Positions 8,398 to 17,138 are shown, numbered from the stretch's first letter. The stretch: 57,298 nt of DNA from Pseudomonadota bacterium (GCA_023435265.1 JAEYRZ010000010.1:1-57298); one strand, 5' to 3'. Program-made: numbers and translations. Notes: generated from the sequence alone by a model not told the origin.

Positions 8398-9642
8398 ATG
8401 GCGGAACGAATTACTCTTCTCCTCATTCTACTGGTTCTATCCGCTTTCTTCTCCGCCTCCGAGACGGCGCTGTTTTCGATCTCTCGAACCAGGGCGCGCC
8501 ATCTGGCCAAGCAGAAAGCAAAAGTATTCACGCTGATCAAGCGGATGAAGGACAACCCCCACCGCCTGCTCAGCACGATTCTGGTAGGCAACAATATCGT
8601 CAATGTCGGCGCCTCTGCCCTTGCGACATCCCTGGCCATCTCGCTTTTTTCCAGCTACGCCCTCGGGTGGGCGACGTTTGGAATGACGTTCCTGATTCTG
8701 GTCTTCGGCGAAGTCTTTCCCAAATCCGTGGCCACGACCAACAATGTCCTGATCGCCAGGCTGGTGATTTATCCGCTTTACTGGTTCTCATTCCTCTTTA
8801 TGCCCATCATTTTCGTTCTGGATTTCATTCCTAAGATGACCGGACGCATCAAACGCACGCCCAGCGTCACCGAAGAGGAATTGATGACCTTTGTGGAGGT
8901 GGTTCGTGAAGAAGGTGAAATCAACGAGGAGGAGCAGAAGCTGATTCACCGTGTTTTCGAATTGGATGACACGAATGCCTCCGAAATCATGACGCCGCGC
9001 GCCGACATGTTCGTCATCGAAGCCGAAGCGCCGCTCGATTTGAAAGTCATCACCGCCTCGGGATTCACCCGCATTCCGGTCATCGAAGACTCCATCGACA
9101 ATGTCGTGGGCATTTTGAACGTGAAAGATTTGCTCACCCACCTGGCCAGCGGGCAGGGTCCGGCCGACCTGCGCAAGCTCATGCGGCCGCCCTACTTCGT
9201 GCCCGAGCATAAAAAGCTGGATTCGCTGTTGCAGCAGTTCAAAAAGCGCAAGACACACATGGCCATCGTGGTAGACGAGCACGGCGGCGTTTCGGGTCTG
9301 ATCACCCTGGAGGACGCCCTCGAGGAGTTGGTGGGTGAAATACGGGACGAAACGGATAAAGAAGAACCCCTGATCGTTAAACGCAAGAACAAGGAATGGA
9401 TCGTGCTCGGCAAGACCGACATCGAGGAAGTCAATGCGATCATCGGCATGAACATTCCTGAATCGGCCGAGTATGATACCTTTTCAGGATACGTTCTCGA
9501 ACAGATCGGCCGTATTCCCGATCAGAATGAAGAAGTGACCATCGGCGATTACGATATCGTGGTCAAGGCCAAGGAAGGCAATCGCATCAAAGAATATCTG
9601 GTGCGCCCCAGCGTTATGAAACCTCTGGATCAAGCCTCGTAG
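8398..9642 (+). CDS. CNNM/HlyC-CorC family membrane protein (DUF21, CBS pair, CorC_HlyC)
   Basis: A 414-aa inner-membrane protein of the CNNM/CorB family, tied in other bacteria to Mg2+ or Co2+ efflux and historically called hemolysin C-like. Order of domains: DUF21 transmembrane part (residues 1-140) starting with LSAFFSASETALFS and holding GNNIVNVGAS and VFGEVFPKS; an acidic linker; a CBS pair (about 190-310) with SEIMTPR and FTRIPVIEDS in the first and KTHMAIVVDEHGG plus GLITLEDALEELVGEI in the second; and a C-terminal CorC_HlyC domain (about 330-410). Length and order are normal. No functional partner is adjacent. Confidence 0.92.
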   Translation: MAERITLLLILLVLSAFFSASETALFSISRTRARHLAKQKAKVFTLIKRMKDNPHRLLSTILVGNNIVNVGASALATSLAISLFSSYALGWATFGMTFLILVFGEVFPKSVATTNNVLIARLVIYPLYWFSFLFMPIIFVLDFIPKMTGRIKRTPSVTEEELMTFVEVVREEGEINEEEQKLIHRVFELDDTNASEIMTPRADMFVIEAEAPLDLKVITASGFTRIPVIEDSIDNVVGILNVKDLLTHLASGQGPADLRKLMRPPYFVPEHKKLDSLLQQFKKRKTHMAIVVDEHGGVSGLITLEDALEELVGEIRDETDKEEPLIVKRKNKEWIVLGKTDIEEVNAIIGMNIPESAEYDTFSGYVLEQIGRIPDQNEEVTIGDYDIVVKAKEGNRIKEYLVRPSVMKPLDQAS

Positions 9643-9809
9643 ACAATATGAAAACCTGAATCGGTGTGCCGGGCTTTTTACTTCCAATCCAAAACGACGG
9701 CAAGCTCACGTAAGGATCCGCCGCAGAGCTCATAGCGTACGTTTACCCGCAGCAAGTTTTTCTATGTTCTCTGCGGCTTGCATCATCGGCAGCATGCTCG
9801 ACAGGTTGA

Positions 9810-9942
9810 TGCTGAAAACTGCGCCTCAAGCCGGGCTGCGTTGCACGGCTTTTTGTCACAAAAATGCCTACCTGCTGGCGTGTGTGCGGCAACGCTTTGA
9901 AAGCCGCGCCTTGCCTGACGGCGCGATACCCGATTTTCAGCA
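9810..9942. repeat. Candidate interspersed palindromic element in the 329-bp gap
   Basis: The gap 9643-9971 holds no convincing gene. Its centre is bounded by the inverted pair TGCTGAAAA (9810-9818) and TTTTCAGCA (9934-9942), with further imperfect pairing inside (GCGCCTCAAG near 9821 against CTGACGGCGC near 9916). The layout suggests a folded repeat unit or a small non-autonomous element. Only one copy lies in this window, so the repeat status is inference. Confidence 0.35.
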
Positions 9943-9971
9943 GCCTGTAAGGAGCATGAAGCACTACGGCT

Positions 9972-10535
9972 TCATCCTTTCACGCGTTCCACATACTGCC
10001 CGGTGCGCGTATCGATGCGGATCAGTTCGCCTTCATTTACAAACGGCGGTACCTGCACCACGTGTCCGGTCTCCAGCTTGGCCGGTTTGGAGTCACCGCC
10101 GGCAGTATCGCCCTTGGCCCAGGGTTCGGCTTCGACAATGCGCAATTCGACGAAATTGGGCAGCGTGATGCCGATGGCCCGTCCGCTGAACAACAGGACG
10201 TTGCACAGCGTATTCTCCTTCAGAAGGGCTTTGGCTTCACCGACCTGTTCGGGGGTCAACATTTCCTGCTCGTAGCTTGAAGTGTTCATGAAGCAATAAT
10301 TCTGACCGTCAAAATAGAGATACTCCATTTCCACTTCTTCGAGGTCGGCCGGCTTGAATTTTTCCCCCGATCGGTACGTGCGGTCGAACTGTGAGCCGGT
10401 GATCATGTTTTTCAACTTACATTTGTAAAGGGCCTGCCCCTTACCCGGCTTGACAAATTCGAATTGAACGATGACGTACGGTTCGCCATCGATTTCAAGC
10501 TTAGTTCCTTTGCGCAGATCTCCACTTTCAAGCAT
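9972..10535 (-). CDS. efp: Translation elongation factor P
   Basis: EF-P (187 aa) relieves ribosome stalling at consecutive prolines by binding between the P and E sites. The three-domain beta-barrel layout is complete: the KOW-like domain I with FEFVKPGKGQA, where Lys32 at the PGKGQ loop tip is the residue modified in many bacteria; the central OB domain (GITLPNFVELRIVEAEPWAKGDTAG); and the C-terminal OB domain ending in VPPFVNEGELIRIDTRTGQYVERVKG-like sequence. The start was set at 10535: the ATG six codons upstream lies inside a strong ribosome site (AAGGAG, 9 nt before this ATG). It lies 53 nt after the TrpF-like gene and may be co-transcribed with it. No modification enzyme gene is nearby. 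Confidence 0.96.
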   Translation of the reverse strand: MLESGDLRKGTKLEIDGEPYVIVQFEFVKPGKGQALYKCKLKNMITGSQFDRTYRSGEKFKPADLEEVEMEYLYFDGQNYCFMNTSSYEQEMLTPEQVGEAKALLKENTLCNVLLFSGRAIGITLPNFVELRIVEAEPWAKGDTAGGDSKPAKLETGHVVQVPPFVNEGELIRIDTRTGQYVERVKG

Positions 10536-10588
10536 GTTGCCGATCTCCTTCATTTACGATGATTATCATTCATCAACCCTTATGCCGA

Positions 10589-11332
10589 TCAATGCCGGGC
10601 GGACTCACGCGCGGCCTGCACCATTTTTCTGACCTTAGTGTAATCCTTGCGAAAGCGTATTGGAAGACCCGCCGGGTCCAGCATGTTGGTGCCGGTACAG
10701 CTGTCCACGCCGGCAGGTTGAACCGCCGCGATTCCTTCACGAACATTGTCCGGCCCTATTCCACCGGCCAGAATCACCGGTATGGAACTGGCGGCAACCA
10801 GGCGCCTGGCGATGTTCCAGTCGCAGGTCAGGCCGGTGATGCCCACATACCCGCTTACGGGCTGTTGCTGGTCGCTCCGGCCGACAAGCAGTGTATCAGT
10901 CAAAAACCAATCGCTGTATGGCTCGAAAAGCCTGGCCATTTCCAGCGAGGGGATCCTGTGGGACTGTCCGGCAACCGCGATGGGGACCGAACGCATGATC
11001 TGGAGCTGTTTGAATCGCCGGCGAATCTGTTTCTGGCGCTCGAGCGTCTTCAGCAGGTCTGGATCATCCAGCGTTGCACCCAATGCTTCGCACAGGTGCA
11101 GAATATCAGGCCGATAGTATTCAACCGCCGCAGCGATCAGATCCGGATCGGCAAACAGCGGAATCAGGCTGCTGCGGCATCCAGCTGCCTGCACGCAATC
11201 AACGGCGGCTTTGAGCTCAATATCCTCCCTCTGCCGCGTCGAAACCAGCACGCCCCCGATATGATCAACGCCCAGTTCGATCATGCGCCGGGCTTCTTCC
11301 GCGGTCTGGATTTCATAGATCTGAACGATCAT
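10589..11332 (-). CDS. Phosphoribosylanthranilate isomerase-like TIM-barrel protein (catalytic Cys absent)
   Basis: A 247-aa (beta/alpha)8 protein resembling TrpF. Supporting blocks are GVDHIGGVL after strand 1, SDWFLTDTLL with an Asp where TrpF has its general acid, GITGLTCDWNIAR, and PVILAGGIGPDNV plus GVDSCTGTN at the phosphate-binding end. True TrpF begins with a KICG motif carrying the catalytic Cys; here the same place reads VQIYEIQ, so the Cys is replaced. No other trp gene is nearby and the gene precedes efp. I would not call it trpF; it is probably a paralogue with another substrate. The ATG at 11332 fits the fold start; an open frame runs 54 codons further upstream but does not resemble the family. 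Confidence 0.75.
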   Translation of the reverse strand: MIVQIYEIQTAEEARRMIELGVDHIGGVLVSTRQREDIELKAAVDCVQAAGCRSSLIPLFADPDLIAAAVEYYRPDILHLCEALGATLDDPDLLKTLERQKQIRRRFKQLQIMRSVPIAVAGQSHRIPSLEMARLFEPYSDWFLTDTLLVGRSDQQQPVSGYVGITGLTCDWNIARRLVAASSIPVILAGGIGPDNVREGIAAVQPAGVDSCTGTNMLDPAGLPIRFRKDYTKVRKMVQAARESARH

Positions 11333-11558
11333 GAGATACGCTGCGAACTTCCTGCCGGTTCGGGGCAACTGACAACGGAGCGGTTTTTGCCGAGCATCAT
11401 TAATGTTCTTCCCATCTGCAGTGGAACGAGCAGGTGCGGTGTGACTCAAAGCATGAAAACCATTGACTTTTGGGGCGGTCTCTACCATATTCACACTGTT
11501 TTGGCAAACCGTTTAACTTCTTCGGTTCATTGAATTTTCTTTAACAGGCAACTTCCGC

Positions 11559-13088
11559 ATGATTCTAATCATCGATTTCGGTTCGCAGTTCAATCAACTG
11601 ATCGCCAGGCGCGTCCGCGAAGCCCGGGTATATTGTCAGATCGAGCCTCCGACGATTACGCTGGACCAAATCCGGCGATTAAACCCGCGCGGAATCATCC
11701 TTTCCGGCGGACCTTCGAGCATTTACGAACCTCAAAGTCCGCGCATCGATAAAGGCGTTTTCGACGCCGGTATCCCGATCCTCGGCATTTGCTACGGCAT
11801 GCAGTTCATGGTGGATGCCCTCGGCGGGCAGGTCCAGCCGGCTCGCAAACGCGAATATGGTTTCGCGCAATTGTCCGCGCAGGTCGACACCATCCTCTTC
11901 CGGAATATTTCCGAAAAGTCGCAGGTCTGGATGAGTCATGGGGATTCGATCTCCAAAATGCCGGCCGGCTTCGAGGCCGCCGCACGCACGCCCAACACAC
12001 CATATGCGGCCATCGCCGACCCCAGGCGGCGATTTTACGGCGTGCAGTTTCATCCGGAAGTCGGGCACACGCTCAAGGGAAAGCAGATTCTGCACAACTT
12101 CATCTTCGAAGTATGCGGCTGTACCCGTTCCTGGACCATGCAGTCATTCGCCCGCAAAACGACGGCCGAAATCCGGGAAACCGTCGGCGATCGCAAAGTC
12201 ATTCTGGGGCTGAGCGGGGGCGTCGATTCTTCGGTGACCGCGTTGTTGATTCACGCCGCGATCGGAAAGCAACTGACTTGTATTTTCGTGGACAACGGCC
12301 TGCTGCGCAAAGATGAAGCGTTCAAGCTCAAACAGGTGTTTGCGGAGCATTTGAAGCTCAACATCCGCTTCGTCGATGCCGGCAGAAGATTTTTGGCGGC
12401 CCTCAAGGATGTCGCAGACCCGGAACGCAAACGCAAAATCATCGGCAAAATCTTCATGGAGGTGTTTGAAGCCGAAGCCAAAAAAATAAAAGGCGCCGAT
12501 TTTCTGGCGCAGGGGACGCTTTACCCGGATGTCATCGAATCTCGATCCGCATTCGGAGGCCCCACTTCGGTCATCAAATCGCACCACAATGTGGGCGGCT
12601 TGCCCAAGAAGATGAAACTCAAGCTGATCGAACCGCTGCGTTATCTTTTCAAAGACGAGGTCCGGAAATTGGGATTACGCTTGGGTCTCGATTCAGATCT
12701 GGTCTGGCGGCAGCCGTTTCCCGGTCCGGGACTGGCCATCCGCGTGATCGGCCCCGTAACCCCCCGGCGCCTGGAAATCATCCGCGAGGTGGATGCAGTG
12801 CTGATCGAAGAAATCAAGGCCGCCGGGCTGTATCGCAAGTTATGGCAGTCGTTTGCCGTGCTTCTGCCGGTCAAGAGCGTGGGAATTATGGGCGACGGCC
12901 GAACCTACGAACAGATTGCAGCCATCCGGGCCGTGACCAGCAAGGATGCCATGACGGCCGACTGGGCCCGTTTGCCGCACGAACTCCTCGGGCGGATTGC
13001 CAATCGCATTATCAACGAAGTTCGCGGCGTCAATCGCGTCGTGTACGATGTCAGCAGCAAGCCGCCCAGCACAATCGAATGGGAATAA
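11559..13088 (+). CDS. guaA: GMP synthase (glutamine-hydrolysing)
   Basis: Converts XMP to GMP with ATP and glutamine, the last step of guanine nucleotide synthesis. The 509-aa length is normal for the fused form. The glutaminase domain (1-190) has IIDFGSQ at the N-terminus, the nucleophile Cys in GICYGMQ and the His-Glu pair in FHPEVGHT. The ATP-pyrophosphatase domain has the P-loop LGLSGGVDSSV. The C-terminal dimerisation domain has the QPFPGPGLAIRV block and ends in KPPSTIEWE, the usual terminus. The start is supported by the fold. A coiled-coil membrane protein gene follows 6 nt after the stop, so the two are likely co-transcribed. Confidence 0.97.
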   Translation: MILIIDFGSQFNQLIARRVREARVYCQIEPPTITLDQIRRLNPRGIILSGGPSSIYEPQSPRIDKGVFDAGIPILGICYGMQFMVDALGGQVQPARKREYGFAQLSAQVDTILFRNISEKSQVWMSHGDSISKMPAGFEAAARTPNTPYAAIADPRRRFYGVQFHPEVGHTLKGKQILHNFIFEVCGCTRSWTMQSFARKTTAEIRETVGDRKVILGLSGGVDSSVTALLIHAAIGKQLTCIFVDNGLLRKDEAFKLKQVFAEHLKLNIRFVDAGRRFLAALKDVADPERKRKIIGKIFMEVFEAEAKKIKGADFLAQGTLYPDVIESRSAFGGPTSVIKSHHNVGGLPKKMKLKLIEPLRYLFKDEVRKLGLRLGLDSDLVWRQPFPGPGLAIRVIGPVTPRRLEIIREVDAVLIEEIKAAGLYRKLWQSFAVLLPVKSVGIMGDGRTYEQIAAIRAVTSKDAMTADWARLPHELLGRIANRIINEVRGVNRVVYDVSSKPPSTIEWE

Positions 13089-13094
13089 GCGAGC

Positions 13095-13970
13095 ATGAAA
13101 AAACACAAAAAAGATCACGAAGAAGAAGACAGCCAATTCAAAATGCTGGACGATAGCATCGAAGAGCCTGAAATTCCGTCGGCCGTCGACGACCTGCGGC
13201 TGGAAAAAATCAGCACGCGGGTCACCATCATATCCGTAATGATACCGGTGCTGATTGTCATCGTCCTGGTGATCGCCTATCTCGATATTAAAAAGCGCGT
13301 CATGCACACCGAAGACACCGGTTCAATGTCGATCCAGAAAATCTCGGAAGATCTTGAGTCACGCTTCTCTTCCATCTCCCTGCGGCAGGCTCAGCTTGAG
13401 GAAGAACTCGCCCGCCTCGTCGACAACATTAACCAGTCGGCGGCACGCATGGAGGTCAAGCTGACCAAGCTGGATGAGTCCGTCAAGGATGCGCGCTCCA
13501 GGATGGCCGGCAAGAAGGAAACGGCCGATGCCGTAGCGGAGTTGGACAAGAAGTTGGCAAATGTCGCCGCTGCCCTGGATGAAACAAAAGTTCAACTGGC
13601 TGCGGTTCCCACTCAGTTGAATTCAAGTCTGGAGCAAATGCGTTCCACGGCGTCCGAAAGCAAAACGCAGATCGCGGGCTTCGAGGAAAAACTCGCCCGG
13701 TTGGGCCGGGAAAAAATTGACAAGCCGGCGCTCGATCTGGCCGTACGATTGGAGAACCTGAAGCTGGAGCAGCTTTTAAAAGCGCAAATCGTCTCGGTTG
13801 AAGATAAACTGCGCAACCTGGAAAAGCAAGTCAGCCAGGCCGGGAGCAAACCCCCGTCCTCCCCTGCCGCGACCGTTCGGCCTGCTCCGGCGGCTCCGGC
13901 GGCACCTGTGCCGGCACCTGCGCCGGCACCTTCCGAGCAGACGATCCGGGAACAGAACATCGCTCAGTAG
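13095..13970 (+). CDS. Single-pass membrane coiled-coil protein of unknown function
   Basis: I do not recognise a family. The 291-aa product has a very charged cytoplasmic N-terminus (Lys/His/Asp/Glu-rich, residues 1-40), one hydrophobic membrane segment around 41-63 (IISVMIPVLIVIVLVIAYL), then about 180 residues of heptad-rich coiled coil, and a Pro/Ala-rich tail from about 252. The topology (small inside, long coiled coil outside) resembles periplasmic tethers or cell-envelope scaffolds. The ATG is 6 nt after the guaA stop. Its stop codon is one base away from the convergent kdsB stop. Confidence 0.75.
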   Translation: MKKHKKDHEEEDSQFKMLDDSIEEPEIPSAVDDLRLEKISTRVTIISVMIPVLIVIVLVIAYLDIKKRVMHTEDTGSMSIQKISEDLESRFSSISLRQAQLEEELARLVDNINQSAARMEVKLTKLDESVKDARSRMAGKKETADAVAELDKKLANVAAALDETKVQLAAVPTQLNSSLEQMRSTASESKTQIAGFEEKLARLGREKIDKPALDLAVRLENLKLEQLLKAQIVSVEDKLRNLEKQVSQAGSKPPSSPAATVRPAPAAPAAPVPAPAPAPSEQTIREQNIAQ

Positions 13971-13971
13971 A

Positions 13972-14724
13972 CTACTCGATTCGCATCGATGCCGAAGAGA
14001 TCATTTTTTCAATGCGCACGATATCCTCGGGCAAATCGACCTCAGGAGAGTCGTGGGAGGTAATTTCAACGCGGATTGGAAGCCCGTTTTCGAGGGCGCG
14101 CAATTGCTCGAGCTTTTCTATTGCTTCGAGCCGCCCGGTGGGCAGTGTGCTGAAGAGGTCCAGGAAGTGCTTTCGATATGCATAAATACCGAGATGTTTG
14201 TAGGCATCAACCGTTTGGTCCGCGTCACGCACGAAAGGAACGGGGGCCCTGGAGAAATAAAGCGCAAAGTTGCGTGCATCCAAAACCACCTTGCAATCCT
14301 TAGGATTGTGGTATTCCCTGAAATCGCTGATTTTTATGGCCAGGGTGCTCATTCCTAGATCGGCCGCCGATTGCAGCGGCGCCACCACCTGCGCGAAGCA
14401 GCGCGGATCGATCAGGGGCTGGTCGCCCTGCACGTTGATGACGATGTCATCACCCGCCAGGCGGAGTTGCTCGGCGGCGGCCGCTACACGGTCGGTTCCG
14501 GATCGAAGCGCGGCCGATGTCATCAGCGCTTTTCCGCCAAATTGTTCGACTGCCGCGCGGATGCGCGCGTCGTCGGTGGCGACGACCACCTGCGTGACGG
14601 CGGTGGAGCGCGCGGTACGCTCATAGACATGCCGGATCATCTGTTTTCCGGCGATCAGCGCCAGGGGCTTGCCCTCAAAACGGGTGGACCCGAAACGCGA
14701 GGGGATGACGGCGACAATTCGCAT
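13972..14724 (-). CDS. kdsB: 3-deoxy-manno-octulosonate cytidylyltransferase (CMP-KDO synthetase)
   Basis: Activates KDO with CTP for the lipid A inner core, so the cell makes lipopolysaccharide. The 250-aa product starts with MRIVAVIPSRFGSTRFEGKPL, the nucleotide-binding signature of the family. It also has VVVATDDARI, the NVQGDQPLIDP block that binds CTP and metal, and a tail with LRALENGLPIRV...SPEVDLPEDI, which is typical. The ATG at 14724 was chosen because an upstream in-frame ATG adds 23 residues unlike the family. It is divergent from larB, whose start lies 68 bp away. Confidence 0.96.
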   Translation of the reverse strand: MRIVAVIPSRFGSTRFEGKPLALIAGKQMIRHVYERTARSTAVTQVVVATDDARIRAAVEQFGGKALMTSAALRSGTDRVAAAAEQLRLAGDDIVINVQGDQPLIDPRCFAQVVAPLQSAADLGMSTLAIKISDFREYHNPKDCKVVLDARNFALYFSRAPVPFVRDADQTVDAYKHLGIYAYRKHFLDLFSTLPTGRLEAIEKLEQLRALENGLPIRVEITSHDSPEVDLPEDIVRIEKMISSASMRIE

Positions 14725-14791
14725 GCGGCATTCCAAATTCTTCGGCCTTCCGGAAATGTTCCGGGTGGCTGTTCTATCGATGGAGAACGGC

Positions 14792-15541
14792 ATGAACCAC
14801 GATACCTTGAAAGAACTGCTGACCTCGGTGGCCCAAGGCCGGCTTGATGTTCAGCAGGCCGAGAAACGATTGCTGCACATCGCCATGGAAGATATCGACT
14901 TTGCCCATATAGATCATCACCGCAGCCTGCGCAAGGGGTTTCCCGAAGTGATTTTCGGCGAGTTCAAGTCCAGCGACCAGATCACAGGCATTTTCGAGCG
15001 CATGGCGGCTCAGGAACAGGTCGTTCTGATCACCCGCGTCGATGCCGAAAAGGCCCGTGCGATCTGCTACCGCCATCCCGAGGCGGTCTATCACCAGGAT
15101 GCACGAATGATTGTGTGGAAGAAGCAGCCCTTGCCGAAGCGTGGGCGAGGTTTGATTCTGGTAGTTTCCGCAGGCACTTCGGACATCCCGGTGGCGCGTG
15201 AGGCGTACCTGACCGCCGAGGCGATGGGCAATGAGGTGCGTTCGGTCTTTGATGTCGGTGTCGCGGGCATCCATCGTTTGCTGGCCCACAAAACACTTCT
15301 GGAGGAAGCCCGTGTGCTGATCGTTGTAGCCGGCATGGAAGGCGCCCTGCCCAGCGTGGTCGCCGGCATGGTCAGGCGTCCGGTCATCGCCGTGCCGACC
15401 AGCGTGGGCTACGGCGTCAGCCTGGGCGGACTGACCGCCCTGTTCAGCATGCTCAACAGTTGCAGTTCCAATGTGGCGGTCGTGAATATCGACAACGGCT
15501 TCGGCGCAGGCTTCATGGCGGCCAGCATCAATCAGGAATAA
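14792..15541 (+). CDS. larB: Pyridinium-3,5-biscarboxylic acid mononucleotide synthase
   Basis: LarB carboxylates and hydrolyses nicotinic acid adenine dinucleotide to the first intermediate of the nickel-pincer nucleotide cofactor used by lactate racemase and related LarA enzymes. The 249-aa product is related to PurE. Seen: the family N-terminus (RLDVQQAEKRL, then DFAHIDHHRSLRKGFPEVIFGE), and the PurE-like C-terminal half with VVSAGTSDIPVAREA, VVAGMEGALPSVVAGM, and PTSVGYGVSLGGLTALFSMLNSC. The start at 14792 has a GGAG site 6 nt upstream. larC, larE and larA are not adjacent. Confidence 0.94.
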   Translation: MNHDTLKELLTSVAQGRLDVQQAEKRLLHIAMEDIDFAHIDHHRSLRKGFPEVIFGEFKSSDQITGIFERMAAQEQVVLITRVDAEKARAICYRHPEAVYHQDARMIVWKKQPLPKRGRGLILVVSAGTSDIPVAREAYLTAEAMGNEVRSVFDVGVAGIHRLLAHKTLLEEARVLIVVAGMEGALPSVVAGMVRRPVIAVPTSVGYGVSLGGLTALFSMLNSCSSNVAVVNIDNGFGAGFMAASINQE

Positions 15542-15608
15542 CAAAAGCGTGGATCGCCCGGGATGGCTTGTCCTCTGCGCGCCAAGCCCGACGACACTGC
15601 AGACCGCA

Positions 15609-16985
15609 TTATCCGGGGACTTCCCCCAATGGACAGGGCTCGCTCTCGGCCGGAATCCTGACGGTAAAGGTCGTGCCCTTGCCCACCTGACTCCGGACTT
15701 CAATCCGGCCCTGGTGTTTTTTGACAATATTGTAAGCGATGTTCATGCCGAGCCCGGTACCCTTGCCCACATCCTTAGTCGTGAAAAATGGATCGAAGAT
15801 CCTGGGGATGTTTTCGGGCGGAATACCGCAGCCCGTGTCTCTGATCATGACTTCGACCATGCCGCCGCGCACCCGGGTCTGGATGTGGACTTCGCCCTTC
15901 TTGTCGATGGCCTGGGCCGCGTTGACCAGGATATTCAAGAAGACCTGGTTCAGCTGCGTCGGATAACCGCGCACCGTCGGGATCGACCCGAAATCGCAGT
16001 GAACGACCGCTTTATACTTCAGCTCGTTGCCGACCACATTCAAAGTCGACTCCAGGCCCTTATTGACATCGGTGGATTGGACTAGACATTCACCGGCATG
16101 GGCGAATTCCTGCAGGTCCGAAACAAGCTTCCTGATACGGTCGACGCCCTCGCGACAGTCCCTGATCAGATCAGGAATGTCGTCCATCAGACAATCGAGT
16201 CCGATTTGCGCCTGGGTTGACTTGACACCATCGATCTGCGCCGCAATCGGCGCCGGAAGCACGCCCTGCATCTCCGGTGCGGCCAACTGGCCGAACAGAT
16301 TCTGAAACTTGGTGAAAAGGCCTGCAAGCTCCTTATGGTAGTCCTCCAGCGTTTTTAAATTACTGCCCACGAAGCCGGCCGGGTTATTGATCTCATGGGC
16401 CACTCCGGCTGCCAGTTGACCGATGGAGGCCATTTTCTCGGAGTGCAGCATTTGGGCCCGAGTTTCCTCCAGCCGCTTAAGGGTGTTTTCCAGGACCCTG
16501 TTTTTGGCCTCGAGCTGGGCATCGAAAACGACCCGCAGCCTGTTGCGGCTCTCGACCAGAACAGACCGTAGATCTTTATGAGCGACCTCGAGTTCGACGA
16601 TGCGCAGGCCGGTCATGACCCGCGCCCTGAGTTCCTCGGGATCGAATGGTTTCGGGATGTAGTCGTCTGCTCCCGATTCGAAGACGTCCACCAGATCCTT
16701 TTTCCGGTCCCTGGCGGTCAGCATGATGATGTAGATGTAAAATGGAAACGAAGCCGCGCGGATTTTGCGGCAAAGCTCCAGGCCGTCCATCTCCGGCATC
16801 AGCCAGTCGGTGATGATCAGGTTCGGAGATGCCTCGCGGATGATGTCCCATGCCTTTTGCCCGTTTTCGGCCTCCAGAACCGCGCAGCCCAGCGCCGGCA
16901 GCATTTTCTTGAGCAGATTGCGTGAAATGTAGTCGTCTTCGACGATCAAGATCTTGACGGAATGTTTTTCGGCGGTGCCGTTCAA
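15609..16985 (-). CDS. Receiver-histidine kinase (REC-HisKA-HATPase)
   Basis: A cytoplasmic hybrid kinase of 458 aa. The N-terminal receiver has the acidic pair in VEDD, phosphoacceptor Asp60 in ITDWLMPEMDG and the Lys in YIPKPFDP. A coiled-coil linker leads to the H-box LAAGVAHEINNP (His197), then the ATP-binding N, G1 and G2 boxes (NAAQAID, DTGCGIPP, GKGTGLGMNI). The usual GTG start at 17039 lies at or before the transcription start of the sigma28 promoter found here. I therefore chose the TTG at 16985, which has an AAGGGA ribosome site. The sigma28 promoter places it with late flagellar genes; its target regulator is not known. Confidence 0.85.
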   Translation of the reverse strand: MNGTAEKHSVKILIVEDDYISRNLLKKMLPALGCAVLEAENGQKAWDIIREASPNLIITDWLMPEMDGLELCRKIRAASFPFYIYIIMLTARDRKKDLVDVFESGADDYIPKPFDPEELRARVMTGLRIVELEVAHKDLRSVLVESRNRLRVVFDAQLEAKNRVLENTLKRLEETRAQMLHSEKMASIGQLAAGVAHEINNPAGFVGSNLKTLEDYHKELAGLFTKFQNLFGQLAAPEMQGVLPAPIAAQIDGVKSTQAQIGLDCLMDDIPDLIRDCREGVDRIRKLVSDLQEFAHAGECLVQSTDVNKGLESTLNVVGNELKYKAVVHCDFGSIPTVRGYPTQLNQVFLNILVNAAQAIDKKGEVHIQTRVRGGMVEVMIRDTGCGIPPENIPRIFDPFFTTKDVGKGTGLGMNIAYNIVKKHQGRIEVRSQVGKGTTFTVRIPAESEPCPLGEVPG

Positions 16986-17042
16986 CGCGTCAGTCCCTTC
17001 CCTCGGGGCGGGAAACGGATACGATAGGCTTGTTTTCACGTC

Positions 17043-17070
17043 GTATCGCCGCTTTGGAATCGAAACTTTA
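17043..17070 (-). promoter_or_regulatory. Sigma28 (FliA) promoter of the REC-histidine kinase
   Basis: On the minus strand TAAAGTTT (17070-17063) is a perfect -35, and GGCGATAC (17050-17043) fits the GCCGATAA -10. TAAA and the -10 octamer are 16 nt apart, the same spacing as the other three sigma28 sites here. Confidence 0.7.
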
Positions 17071-17110
17071 GCACCACCCTTGAAATCGCTGCGGCGATTT
17101 CCCGTCGGAT

Positions 17111-17138
17111 TTTAGTCCAACCGGGAAGATGCCGATAT
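17111..17138 (+). promoter_or_regulatory. Sigma28 (FliA) promoter of motA1-motB1
   Basis: TTTAGTCC (17111-17118) is a weak -35, but GCCGATAT (17131-17138) matches the -10 consensus at 7 of 8 positions with the 16-nt spacing seen elsewhere. The leader to the ATG at 17245 is about 100 nt. It is divergent from the kinase promoter at 17043-17070. Confidence 0.65.

Noticed and set aside
9743..9964. 73-codon open frame on the minus strand (and a longer one on plus)
   Set aside because: Both lie across the inverted-repeat element, have no ribosome site and no recognisable fold.
10553..10574. Fur-box-like sequence (GATTATCATT) before efp
   Set aside because: Only about 13 of 19 consensus positions, only one half clear, and no iron-related gene nearby.
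16986..17039. GTG at 17039 as start of the REC-histidine kinase
   Set aside because: The sigma28 promoter predicts transcription starting at about 17036, so this codon would not be in the mRNA; TTG at 16985 has a ribosome site.
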